64,000 bases of DNA from Marvania coccoides (taxonomy: Eukaryota > Chlorophyta > Trebouxiophyceae > Chlorellales > Chlorellaceae). A program made the position numbers and the translations under genes. The notes beneath the pieces are model-generated. The model searched no databases. It worked only from the letters and a program-made list of their open reading frames with translations, and was not told where the DNA came from. Shown one piece after another: positions 33,004-43,214 of this stretch. The DNA lies in NCBI GenBank assembly GCA_963854735.1, contig OY978103.1:1-64000 (forward strand), in the 5' to 3' direction. Numbering within the stretch: the first letter of the stretch is position 1; the number at the start of each line of letters is the position of its first letter.

Positions 33004-33350
33004 TGTGTGAACAAACTAAATCAAAAGAGCAGCTGCGGCATGGTCGCCGTGACCATGTGTTCTGATGGGCAAGGTATCTGAAATGTATGGTGGAAAACAA
33101 CAATGTGCCAGCGTTATAGGCGAAACACTTGTGCTGCAAGCAAGCAAGCTGAACAAGAGCACCCAGAACCGGCAGCCTCCTTATTAAAAACATGTATTAT
33201 TTAGCAATCGATCAAAATCTGTAGCAAACAACAAACAGCAATCAACCCATCCTACAAACTCTTGCAACAAAATAAACGAATTAGATTTTATATATTTTTT
33301 TACGTTGAGCTTTCTGAGAGTCGGCATCCGCATACACACGAAGCTGTATA
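33004..33350. promoter_or_regulatory. Divergent intergenic region, kinase-PP2C / DBP5
   Basis: The 347-bp spacer between divergent starts has an AT-rich centre (ATTTTATATATTTTTTT near 33285) that might contain a TATA element for the DBP5 gene about 60 bp downstream. Confidence 0.35.
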
Positions 33351-35102
33351 ATGGCAACGGTAAGGCCATTTTTAATGAAGCGGGACTTCATGCATAATCA
33401 GCTCGAACCTTCGTTCTTCATTCCCATCACCTTGCCGCTCACCCCTCTGTTCATGCTGCAGAACGGCACCAGCTGGGCCGACGAGGTTGAGGCGGAGGAG
33501 CAGGGCGCCTCCGCGCCGCCGCAACAGCCGGCTGAAACAACTGCTCCTGCTGCAGCAGACGACGACGGTGAGAGGAGTTCATTCTGCATCACAGTAAACC
33601 CGCCCCCGTGAGTTTGTACCATTCAAATCGTAATCAAAGCCCCTTTCTCACCGTCCACCGCAGCCCCCCCTCCTGGCTTTGAGGGTGTTGCCCCATCGCC
33701 ATCAACCGACGCCACTTCCGACTCTGCCGCCTCAGTCGCCGCTGCTCTGGCCGGCGTGCGCGTGGCAGACGATCTTGCAGCGGAGAGCGGCGGCGTGGAC
33801 GTCCCCGACCTGTCCCTCAAGTCCGACACCCTGGTGAACGAGGGCCCTGGCGAGATTCGCACCGTCACTGCCGACGACACCATGTACTCGTCGGCAAAGA
33901 CGTTTGAGGAACTGGGGCTCAGCCCCGAGCTGCTGCAGGGGCTGTACACCGAGATGAAGTTCGAGCGGCCGTCCCGCATCCAGGCGCAGACGCTGCCCAT
34001 GATTTTGACCCCGCCCTACAAGTCGATGATTGCCCAGGCGCACAACGGCAGCGGCAAGACCACCTGCTTCACGTTGGCCATGCTGTCCAGGGTGGACCCC
34101 ACGCTGCGCGCCCCGCAGGCGTTGTGCGTGTGCCCCACCCGCGAGCTGGTGGTTCAGAACCTGTCTGTGCTTGAGCGCATGGGCAAGTACACCGCCATCT
34201 CCGCCACCTCCACCGCCAGCGCAGACTACGGCGCGTCGCGGCGGTCCAAGATCGATGACCATGTGGTGATTGGCACCCACGGCAAGCTGCGCGACTGGAT
34301 CAACAAGCGCGTGCTGGGCATCAAGGCTGTGCGCATTCTGGTGTTTGACGAGGCTGACGAGATGCTGAAGCAAGACGGGTTCGCGGACGACTCGGTGCGG
34401 CTGATCAAGCAGCTGCGAGCGCAGGTGCCGGACATTCAGATCCTGCTCTTCTCTGCCACCTTCAACGAGCAGGTGAAGCGGTTTGCGCAGAAGATCGTCC
34501 CTGACGCCAACATGGTGTTTGTGCCCAAGGAGGACCTCTCGCTGGACGTGATCAAGCAGTACAGGGTGGTGTGCCCGCAGGCGCTGGACAAGCTCAAGGT
34601 GCTGAGTGACATGATCTTCCCCCAGTGCGAGAAGCTGGGGCAGACCATCATATTTGTGCGCACGCGTGACACCGCCCGCAGCCTGCACAGGGCCATGGAG
34701 AAGGAGGGCCACAAGTGCACCAGCATCGAGGGTAGCATGGACAAGGAAGCCCGCGACCGCGTGGTGCGCGAGTTCAGGGACGGCACCACCAAGATTTTGA
34801 TTTCCACGGACGTGCTGTCGCGAGGGTTTGACGTCACCCAGGTCACGCTGGTCATCAACTTTGACGTGCCCACCGAGCGCGACATGCAGATCCCCGCGTT
34901 TGAGACCTACCTGCACCGCATCGGGCGGTCTGGGCGGTTTGGCCGCAAGGGCGCCGCGTTCAACCTGGTCACTGGAGTGGCAGAGCAGCGCACCATCAAC
35001 GAGATCGCGGCGTACTTCAAGCATGACATCCCCGAGGTGCCGTACGACGACGAGGACAAGTTTGTGGAGGTGCTGAAGAAGGCTGGGCTCACTGATGGTT
35101 AG
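33351..35102 (+). CDS. LOS4: DEAD-box RNA helicase DBP5/LOS4 (DDX19)
   Basis: mRNA-export helicase of the nuclear pore. Three exons: 33351-33359 (only ATG GCA ACG), 33462-33567 and 33664-35102, giving 517 residues. The N-terminus after splicing, MATNGTSWADEVE, matches the SWADEVE start of plant LOS4. Helicase motifs: FEELGLSPELL, RIQAQTLP (Q motif), AHNGSGKT (Walker A), PTRELV, VFDEADEML, SATFNEQV, TIIFVRTRDTA, STDVLSRGFDV and HRIGRSGRFGRKG. AHNGSGKT and LRDWINKR are DBP5-type. The 9-nt coding first exon means the start codon lies in its own exon; the alternative is an in-frame ATG further in, which would lose SWADE. Confidence 0.96.
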
Positions 35103-36102
35103 GAAACCTCTTTTCGCCAGCTGGAGCCGCTCATTGTATTTGCAAAGTTTCCGCCAGTAATGTGTCAAACACCATGTCTTCTAGACTGAACGTGACCATG
35201 AGAATCTAGTTCGTTTCCTTTGTTCTTTCTGTTGCTGTAACTGAGAGTGTGATCGAAGGGAAAGGTTATGTGCGTGGTGTTTTAATTAGGTTATGAATAG
35301 TAGTTAGCAAGGAAACGTCATCTTTGAGCCCGGCAAAAAAAGATTGGGGGAAAAAATGGAAAAAAAAAAAACATAATTAACAGTCGATGGTAATTAGCTG
35401 CCCGGCGACACGAAAGAAGAAGAAGAGAGAAAATGAAGGGGAAATAGGGAACCAGATACAGAGGAAGAATCAGAAAATAAAGCAAACATAACATCCAAGT
35501 GGCGGCGCTCTTTTGGAATGTTGGAGAAAAAGAAGGGGGTGCAGCATTTTCCTACCAAGTAATCTAAATAATTTTTTCATTCAAGGCGAAAAGGTGCGAG
35601 CATGCTAAGTAAGGGTGCCCCACAAAAACAACGAGCACGTCCCATGCACACAGCTATGAAGGAGAATAAGATTGAGTTGAAGAGGAGGGAAAGGTAGCAA
35701 AAAAACTTGAGAAGCGAAAGAAAATAAGGGGAGAATAGTATGTAAGGGGAGTGTATACGATGTAAAAAAGATAAACAGAAAGGTCTCCTCAACCTATGAG
35801 AAGAAGAATCAAAGATGTGTTTGACAGCAAAATATAATAGCATTATGAAAAAAAACCCAAAAAAAATTCCCATCAATAATTAATTGTTTGTGGTCGAATT
35901 ATTCTTTCTACGGCGAGAAGAGAAGTGGTGCATGCTAGGTATAAAAAAATAGCAACCCGTTGGAGGAAACCAGAGAGTTATTGTTTTATTGTTGCGTTCC
36001 CAAAAGAACAGTGAGAAGAGTGAAGGAGTGCGGGGCCACACATTTTTTCGTCAAAAATTAGTTGTCAAAAAAACCTCCGTCGTGGCCCCCAGTCTCGAGG
36101 AG
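35103..36102. other. One-kilobase AT- and purine-rich spacer
   Basis: A 1-kb gap between the 3' ends of two convergent genes. It is A/G-rich on the plus strand with several poly-A runs and no supported coding sequence. I see no tRNA or repeat in it. Confidence 0.45.
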
Positions 36103-38936
36103 TCATATGCGCCCCCAAAAAAGCCGCACAACCACCGCCAGTGCTGCCATAAGCATGCTCAGCGTAGCCCCCACTCGGTACTCCATTGACGTGGCAGCAA
36201 CCACGATGCCGCGCAGAGGGTGGTCAGCGCCAAGGCTGCGGAACGGCCACACGTCAGAGTCCTCGTCCCGCGCAGGCCCGGCAGACTTGGCTCCTTTTCC
36301 CGCAGCCGCAGGCACCAGCGGGACGCCCTCTGCGGCGGCGCTGTTGCACGCAGCGGCATCCTCGCAGCAGGCAGTGGCAGCCACCCCGCTGGCCACGCCC
36401 TCGGGGCTCGCCACCCGCGCAAGCAGCTCGTACGTCAGCATTTCCAGCACTGGCTCGTTGCAAGCCACCTTGGCCAGCTTAGCGGGCGACAGTCCATCGG
36501 TGCCCCGCGCCTGGTGCCACGCACTGCGCGCTGGCTCAACGCCCAGCAGCGCCGTCAACGCGCGCGCCATCTCGCCCCCGTCGTCCAGCAGCGCTGCCAG
36601 GTGCAGCGGCGTGATTGCGGCAGGTCCGCACGGCTGGCACTGCCACTGGTAGCCCACTCGGCTGCCCCACTCACGCAGCGCATCCACCACAGCAGGACAC
36701 CCCGATGCCACAGCCAGGTGCAGCAGCGTGGTTCCAGTGGTGGTGTTGGCAGCAGCACCACCACCACCACCATCAGCAGTGTTGCCGCCGTCGTCCCTGT
36801 ACAGCACGCCCCGCTCCTCCTCTGCCAACTCCTCCTCACGGGCAGCGGGCGACAGCGCCGCCTCCAGAAGACTGCGCGTCATCGCCGGCCACCCCCGCGC
36901 CGTGCACACCACCACCAGGCGGCGCGCAAGGTCCGAGATGCGGGCAGCGGCGGCGGGACTGGCATTGGGGTGCCTGGGCGACTGCGCACGCAGGCGAAGG
37001 TGCTCCAGCACCACGCCCACGCTCTGCACAAATGCGGGGACGTTGGAGACCCCGCCTGCGTCCGCCTCCAGCTGTCGCAGCTCAGCCACAGCCGCAGCAT
37101 TGTCCATCACCAAGAATGGCACAGTGGGGCTCAGCAGCGACCCCTTTTGCACCTCCACGCTGTGCAGCCCCTCTTTCAGGCGCATCAGCTCCACCTGCAC
37201 GTACTCCCCTCCCGCCATGCCCCTGGCGGTGTAGCCCTGTGGCGGCACTACCGGCGAGCCAAAGCGGGACACGGGGCCAGAGCTCAGCACGCCCAGCACG
37301 GGCACCTCGTCCTCGCGCCTGCACACCACCATGTCGTGGCTCCCGGCGATGCCGCGTCCCAGCAGCACCAGCGGGTCTGTGGACCCTGGCAGCACCGCAA
37401 TGGGCACGATGGCCAGCAGGTGGGCGCTGGTGGGGCTCACAGGGTCGATGGCCACGCAAGCCAGCCCGCCCTCCTCGCCCAGGGCAGCCACCTGGTGGTC
37501 CAGCTGCGCCATCAGCGGCCCCCTGGGGTTGGAGGTGGAGGGCCCAGCACCTGGGATGAGCGGAACGGCGCTGGCCAGGGCAGCCTGGAGGAACCCAGAG
37601 GCGCCGCTCTCCCGCAGCCGGGCCGCCTCCAGCGCCGTCAGCAGCGCCTCCGCGGTGAGGTGGGTGCACCCCGGGCGTGCGTTGGTGGCGAGGTAAGTGG
37701 CTGACGCTGCCATGATGCCCTGCAGAGCATCGCGCACGGTGGAGGGCAGCTGGTCGGGGGTGGCGTCAAACAGCTTCAGACTGGCGCGCACGATGGTGGG
37801 GTGGTCGTAACCCGCGGTGGCAGCGCCTGCAGTGGCGTGGATGTCGGCGCACAGCAGGTTGAGCGCCGCATCCAGCGTGCCCACAAGGTGAGCGCCGGCG
37901 GTGGCCTGGTGCTGGCGCACCGCGGGGTGCACCGCGGGGTGCACCGTGGGGTGCTGCGGCAGCCCTATGACTGGCGGCAGTGGCAGCGGCATTGGTTCTG
38001 AGGCCATTGGGTCAATGTCCTCCACCGCCACCATGTCAGCCATCCAGTCGGTGTCAGCGTCGTAAATGGTATCAACGGGAAAATCGAACACGCCGCGCTC
38101 AAGCTGCAGCAAGAAAGGGTCGCTGCCGCCAGCGCCAGTGGCGGCAGCGTTGCCTGGAGGGTTGGCAGCTGCGTGGTAGGCTCCCGTCGGAGGGCCGCCG
38201 TGCTGGGACGCGTGAATGGTGGTGAAGATGGCCTCGTGGGAGGTGGCGGTGCCCGACGTCTGCTGCTGGTCGTTGTCTGAGGAGCGGGCACGACCGTGGT
38301 GGCCACCGCCGTTGTTTTGCGCCTCGACGGGGCTGCCGGAAGCGTCAGAGCTGCAGTTGGTGCAGTCGCGAGTGCCATGCGACCCCATGCGCTGCATGGA
38401 CGGCAGCGGGAGGCTCCCCTCCTTGGGCAGCCCAGCGGTGGAGGACGGGTCATCGCTGCCGCCGCTGTTGAACGAGGACGACGACTTGGCGCCCTTGCTC
38501 TTGATGCGCCGAGACTGGCTCTTGCGGTGACGCTCCAGCGACTTGCGGCAGCTCTTGAACGCGCCGTCAAACTCCTGCAGCGCCTGGAAGCGGCCGCAGT
38601 GCTGGCAGAAGCGCACGTGGCGCCCCTCCAGCACCATCTGGGGCATCGCGGCGTGAGGCTGGCAGATCTTGTAGCGCTGGTGGTAGGCTTTGTTGGGAAC
38701 GGCGGTGTTGCAACCATCCACCTGCGGCAAAGAGGCACACGGGGTCAGTGTTTTGAATCAAACAGATTTCGAATAGCAGGCAAATTCAGTTCGTCCGGCG
38801 ACGAATCCCAGCGCACCTGGCAGGCCGCTTGTCGAGCCTTGAGTTTCTGGCTGTACGCAGACTCGCCCCGATCCTTCTTTCTCCGTGCCGAGGTGCCCAG
38901 CCCCGAGTCGATTTCCATGGTTCCCGTTGCGTTCAT
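36103..38936 (-). CDS. SBP-domain transcription factor with ankyrin repeats and C-terminal TM
   Basis: Two exons, 38936-38817 and 38721-36103 (phase 0), giving 912 residues. The SBP domain spans the junction: AACQ-VDGCNTAVPNKAYHQ, KICQPHAAMP, VRFCQHCGRFQALQEFD, KSCRKSLERHRKSQSRR. Zinc site 1 (C-C-C-H) is intact; in site 2 the usual His of RFH is Gln (RFQ). A basic nuclear-localisation stretch follows. The long middle is low-complexity. Near the C-terminus are ankyrin units (TTLLHLAVASGCPAVVDAL; ITPLHLAALLDDGGEMARAL) and a terminal hydrophobic segment (GATLSMLMAALAVVVRLFW). This layout resembles large plant SPL1/SPL12 and the algal copper/hypoxia regulator CRR1; the target metal or signal is not evident. 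Confidence 0.9.
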
Positions 38937-39653
38937 TCGGAATGGGAACACGTCTTGCACCCCATAAACTGGGGTGAGCACGATGTCTTAATTCTGCTTG
39001 GGCGGCGTTCCCAAAATACTGCTGCGGCAAGCAGAATTTGATAATTGGCAATTCAAAAAGGCGAGACCAACAATGAAGAAGCGCGCGGCAGGTTTCTCAA
39101 GGATTTGGTGGTAAAGACGGTCAATATACTTCAAATTGGTGGCGTGATCCTTCTCTTTTTTGACGACTGATTCGTCTTGCTCGCTTTCAACATTCTTACT
39201 TTCTTTCGTTCTCCACTTTTTGAAAAAGTGCCTGGCATTTTTTCCATACGACATGAATGAATGAGACTAACTTCTTCAGAAGCTGCTGCCATTTCAACAA
39301 CCCGGGTTATAGAAATTGGGTTTCTCTCTTGCCGGCATGGGGGCCAGCGCTGCATGCCTCCGGTAACAACACTAGCAATTATTAGCAACAGCTGTGTGTA
39401 CTTGTAGGAGGACATATTGCCCATGTTCGAAACGAGGGCTCTGCTCACCTGCATAGGGGGGCGAGCAATTGACTTGTAAGCGCGCGCTCCCATAGTGGAC
39501 GGGCACCTTAGGTAGTACACGTCCCGCAATTCATGAAATACAATTTTATACAAATTTTATAATAGCATTTGTTTAATAAACCGGGAAACAACTTCTATAT
39601 GGATTAAAGCATCGTACTAATGGGGGAAAAAAAAGAGGAAAAAAGGAATTACA
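38937..39653. other. Spacer upstream of the SBP gene
   Basis: About 700 bp. A minus-strand frame at 38988-39254 (basic, with an RFFIVGLAFLN hydrophobic patch) is open but has no recognisable family, and I do not call it a gene. At 39423-39448 lies a 26-bp copy of the start of the disrupted membrane-protein gene found 303 bp downstream. Confidence 0.4.
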
Positions 39654-39751
39654 TTGAACTCGGCTCTCTCGCGAACTCACTTTTTGCAAAACGTGTGTGT
39701 GCTTGTATGCCTACACTTTGTTTCAATGTTCGAAACGAGGGCTCTGCTCAC
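39423..39751 (+). repeat. 26-bp direct repeat, duplicated exon-1 start of copy B
   Basis: ATGTTCGAAACGAGGGCTCT followed by GCTCAC occurs at 39423-39448 and again at 39726-39751. The second copy opens the exon-1 homology of the paralogue. The first copy runs into an early stop. Flanking sequences are partly similar (tgtgtgtacttgta / tgtgtgtgcttgta), so the duplicated segment was longer. Confidence 0.8.
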
Positions 39752-40296
39752 TTTCCATGCGGAGCAAGAACATCTCGTTCGTGCTCGAGCTGAACATGGT
39801 CGCAATCACACAATCGACGCCTATCTATTCATAATGCACGCCGTCATTATGATTTCATCAGATCCACGCACCTTCCGGCTGGTTGACTTTCGGCTTCGGC
39901 TTCTCTTTGTGAGTTTGTGCAAAATTGATTCTCGCTGCCACCTCTTCTGTACTTCCAGCCGTTGCACCCCTAATACACTATTTTTCTTCTACAGGTCACT
40001 CTTCCCAGCGCTATGGCAGTATTTTTCGTCGCATGTGCTTGCTTGTACGGCACATCTCCGAAAGGAGGCACCAGGCTACGCTGCATACGAAATGCCTTTC
40101 GTTTGCTACTCCACGTCGCAGCGCACTTCGCCTGTACCTCGGTGTTTTCATCCGTTGCCAGATTGCCAGGAATGGTGCTTTGCAGGCGAGGATTTCGACG
40201 GCAAATGACTCCAGCAGGGACTGCACAACAATCACATATCACTCTCTCTTTAAATGTCTGTCTCTTTAAATTTTATTTCTGTTGAGAAATAAGACT

Positions 40297-40337
40297 GAGC
40301 TTAACTATCCTCGGTGCTTATTGGGCATATGAAAAAA
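40297..40337 (+). repeat. Dispersed short repeat, member 1
   Basis: Reads GCTTAACTATCCTCGGTG, then TTATTGGGCATATGAAAAAA. A near-identical block lies at 52472-52519 and an inverted, partial one at 40936-40963. Members 1 and 2 flank the middle exons of copy B in opposite orientation. Confidence 0.65.
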
Positions 40338-40414
40338 TCACCCTTGGAATTTTAATGATTGAAATCAACGCAGTTCCCTGCCCTGAATTTCTCTTTTTGC
40401 AGCTCTCTATGGCG

Positions 40415-40456
40415 CCAACCCGCAGTAGCCGGTCCGGCCCGGCTACTGCGGGTTGG
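40415..40456. repeat. Perfect 18-bp inverted repeat inside copy B
   Basis: Arms CCAACCCGCAGTAGCCGG (40415-40432) and its exact reverse complement (40439-40456), spacer 6 nt. Copy A has no counterpart, so this looks like an insertion. Confidence 0.9.
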
Positions 40457-40851
40457 AAGCGCTCATGGCTCACCTGATTTGGCCTGCGTGCTACCCCGCG
40501 TTTTCTGCAATGCCGCTCTCCATGTCGCTGCCCATTCAGATCCTCCTTTCGGCCATTTACCTTGCCACAAACCCAGCCATGTGTCAATTTGCGGCAGACG
40601 AGTGCCCTGGAACCCGACAACAGTGAGTCTTTCTTTGTTGCACCTTGTTTTTCGGCACGGTTGGCCGTGCAAACTTAATTGCAATACAGTTTAAGCTCGC
40701 TCACATGTGATCCCCCCTCTCCTTTAAAGGTACCACATGCTTTTTCGGGTGCTGTCAAAGCTGGCCAACTCGCTCCCCTTTGGGGTTCCAACCGTAGCGT
40801 CCCTTGGAGTTTCCTACGAGTCTGCCTGCACGAGCGTACTACGTTTGAAAC

Positions 40852-40872
40852 AAGATCAGTAGTACTGATCTT
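40852..40872. repeat. 10-bp palindrome at frameshift in copy B
   Basis: AAGATCAGTA (40852-40861), one G, then TACTGATCTT (40863-40872). It sits where the reading frame of copy B departs from that of copy A, just before the splice donor. Confidence 0.85.
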
Positions 40873-40935
40873 GATGGAGGTAAGAATGCACTTCAAATTT
40901 TGCGCACGTGTTTTTGCGGGGTCGCCATCTTATAT

Positions 40936-40963
40936 TTTTTCATATGCCCAGTGTACTCCGAGC
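40936..40963 (-). repeat. Dispersed short repeat, member 2 (inverted)
   Basis: On the minus strand it reads GCTCGGAGTACACTGGGCAT followed by ATGAAAAAA, sharing the TCGGAG.ACACTGGGCAT core with the 52.5-kb member. It lies in the putative third or fourth intron of copy B. Confidence 0.6.
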
Positions 40964-41224
40964 CATCTATTTAAAAAACCCCGTTTTGGGTTTATTTCAT
41001 TGCTGCAGCTCGGTTTTACCGTCGTTATCTATTTTTTCACGTCACTCGTCGTTGAGCTCCAGAGCAGGCTGGCATTTACGTCCCATGAGGGCATGAACTC
41101 ACTTCGTAGCGAGCAGAAGCGACGAGCTCCCCTGCTATGGCAAGTTATGGGCGAGGCTGCGCTGGCCAGCTGCTTAGTTTTTCACGTAGGTACCCTCCTT
41201 AAAGATCTGAAGAAATTTATATGA

Positions 41225-41757
41225 TGCAGTGACGTGAATTCGGATCTACATAGCTGTATTTGTGAATTGCTGTATTTACTTGGTATTAATTATGTTCCCC
41301 ATGGCCAAGACAATCAAATTTGATATTTTTTGCCCAAGTGTCGAGAGAAAGTGCTTCCCTTCTCTCGTCCCCTTCTTTTTGTTATTTGTTTAACTGAAGA
41401 AATTGTTATAATAAGTAGAGTAAAGAGGTCTTAAAGTTCTAAAATCTTAAAATAATTGAGTTGTTGTGGGTGGTGTGCGTGAGGTTTTAAATAGTTTTGC
41501 CCTGTTTAAGTATTTTTTCCCACAGCTTCTTTCCATGTAATCAAACGAACAAGCACCTCGATTGCGAAAAAGTATTAAGCTTTAGTTTGAAGTTCTTTAT
41601 AAAGAACTTCAATTAATTAATTAATTAATTTGAAGTTGCTAAAATATTTTGTTTTCCCTCTCTTTCTCTCACAGTGTTTTCGTGCTTTCATTTCATATCA
41701 ATTTTAAAAACAGCGGAATCGGATTCCGACAAGGGATACTGCGCCGGAAGCTGAAAA
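41225..41757. other. AT-rich spacer with a 26-bp perfect palindrome
   Basis: About 530 bp, no gene. At 41587-41612 TTGAAGTTCTTTA is followed directly by its exact reverse complement, then a TTAA-type run (41611-41629) and another TTGAAGTT copy, forming nested palindromes. They would extrude as a hairpin upstream of the methylase gene. Confidence 0.6.
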
Positions 41758-42964
41758 ATGCTGCTCTCTCATTCAAAATCTATTGTTTTGGAGGTGCACA
41801 CGCCTACCTCATCCTTAGATCGCCAATGCCAACGTGTTCAGCGCCTCCATTCCATATCGGCCCTGCGCCGCCGGCTGCCGCCCAGCCGCATCGCCTCCAG
41901 CAGCAGCAGCAGCGCCTCTGAGCCGCCGTCTCCAGCATCTGCTGACACCCCAAAGGTTGGGTGGCTGTGGGACCGCAAGAAGGGCAATGCCCCCACCCGG
42001 CAGTACCTCCGCGAGCAGAACATCCGTCCCAAGAAGTCTCTGGGCCAGAATTTCATGGTGGACGACACCGTGCTGGCGGCTATCACGCAGGCGGCAGCGC
42101 TGGCCCCGGGGGACCCAGTCCTGGAGGTGGGGCCGGGAACGGGAGCGCTCACGCGGCACCTGCTGGAAGCCGGCGCTTCGCTGACCGCTGTTGAGAAGGA
42201 CTACGACCTGCACGACAGGCTGGCCGCTGAGTTCAACGAGGCAAGTGGTAGCATGGCTTAATTTAATTTTAATCATAATAACTAATACCCAGCTCTACCT
42301 GTCGCAACAGGTACCTGCGCTGCGTTTGATTTGTGGGGACATTCTTCGGTTGAACTTGCCCGAGGTGCTGGAGGGCACATCAGCAGCTGCAGGCGACGAG
42401 GCGGCGCAACAAAAGAAGGTCCAGGTGGTCGCCAACCTGCCGTACTACATCACCAAAGACTTCCTGGTGCGTGCGCTGCCTGAGGGCGGTCGTGCCTCCC
42501 GCCTGCTGCTGATGCTGCAGGACGAGGTGGCGGTGCGGCTGACGCAGGTCGTCCCAGGGTCGGCAGACTGGCGGGCGATGAACATCATCGTGCACTACTT
42601 CTCTGAGCCGCGGTATCTGTTCAAGATCGACCGCAAGAAGTACGTCCCAGCCCCCAAGGTCAACGGAGCGGTGGTGGAGTTCAAGCTCAGGCCGCAAGGG
42701 GAGCGCGCCAAGGTGCCGGACGAGCGGACGTTCCTGCAGCTGGTGAAGAAAGCGTTCTTGCAGCGGCGGAAGGCGCTGAGGAACGCGCTGCAGCCGCTGT
42801 ACAGCTCTCAGACGGTGGCGACAGCGCTGCAGGCGTTGGAGCTGTCTGCGGACGCCAGGGCGCAGGAACTGGGGCTGGAGGGCTTTGTGCGGCTGGCGTG
42901 GGCGTTGGAGGAGGTCGCCAAAGTGCCAGGGGATGAACAAGAGGAAGCTGGTGACGAGGAGTAG
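41758..42964 (+). CDS. KsgA/Dim1-type rRNA adenine dimethyltransferase, organellar
   Basis: Two exons, 41758-42240 and 42311-42964, phase 0, giving 378 residues. The intron uses a GC donor (GAG|GCAAGT) and a normal CAG acceptor; GT alternatives nearby do not keep frame. Motifs: RPKKSLGQNFMVDD, VLEVGPGTGALTRHLL (SAM site) and VVANLPYYITKDF (the NLPY catalytic motif). It dimethylates two adjacent adenines in helix 45 of small-subunit rRNA. The N-terminal ~55 residues are Ser/Arg-rich, a transit peptide, so the target is probably plastid (PFC1-like) or mitochondrial rRNA rather than cytosolic 18S. Confidence 0.92.
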
Positions 42965-43214
42965 GCCCAAGCATGCTGTGGACTTCAAGCCAACTGAGTT
43001 TAGCTATTTAATTTACGGCTAGTTAATTTACCCTAATGCACCGTATATTTTTCTATTTACTTTATGAGGCGTGAACACTGGATTGCGTGCAATATTTTTG
43101 GAGATTGAATAAAAAGTAACGAACTTGATCTGAGACAATTGACCGAGACAGAGAAATCAATTTTGATGCTTTAGAAGAGCTTGTAGAAGCCGATTACCAT
43201 CGCCATTTTCCGAG

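Larger units (their letters stand above)
39726..41224 (+). pseudogene. Disrupted paralogue of the multi-pass membrane protein (copy B)
   Basis: Related to the gene at 5859-7083. Exon 1-like: MFETRALLTFHAEQEHL then TIDAYLFIMHA, ending at a GTGAGT donor (39909). Exon 2-like starts after CTTCTACAG (39994) in the same phase and matches up to FRLLLHVAAH and PGMVLC. Exon 3-like has AMPLSMSLPIQILLSAIYLA and ADECPG; it then carries an extra intron (40620-40730, GTGAGT to AAAG) absent from copy A, resuming with KLANSLPFG. The last exon, 41009-41224, is intact (SRLAFTSHEGMNSLRSEQ). A perfect 18-bp inverted repeat brings a stop near 40426, and a 10-bp palindrome shifts the frame before the last donor. 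It could be a fast-evolving gene with odd splicing, but a pseudogene fits better. Confidence 0.65.

Noticed and set aside
33732..35168. 478-codon minus-strand ORF
   Set aside because: It is antisense to the DBP5 helicase exon and shows no domain.
36220..37704. 494-codon plus-strand ORF
   Set aside because: It is antisense to the SBP gene and rich in His/Gln/Arg from a GC-rich shadow frame.
38988..39254. 88-codon minus-strand ORF upstream of the SBP gene
   Set aside because: It has no family match and no clear splice link to the SBP gene. Composition is intermediate, and support is too weak to call.
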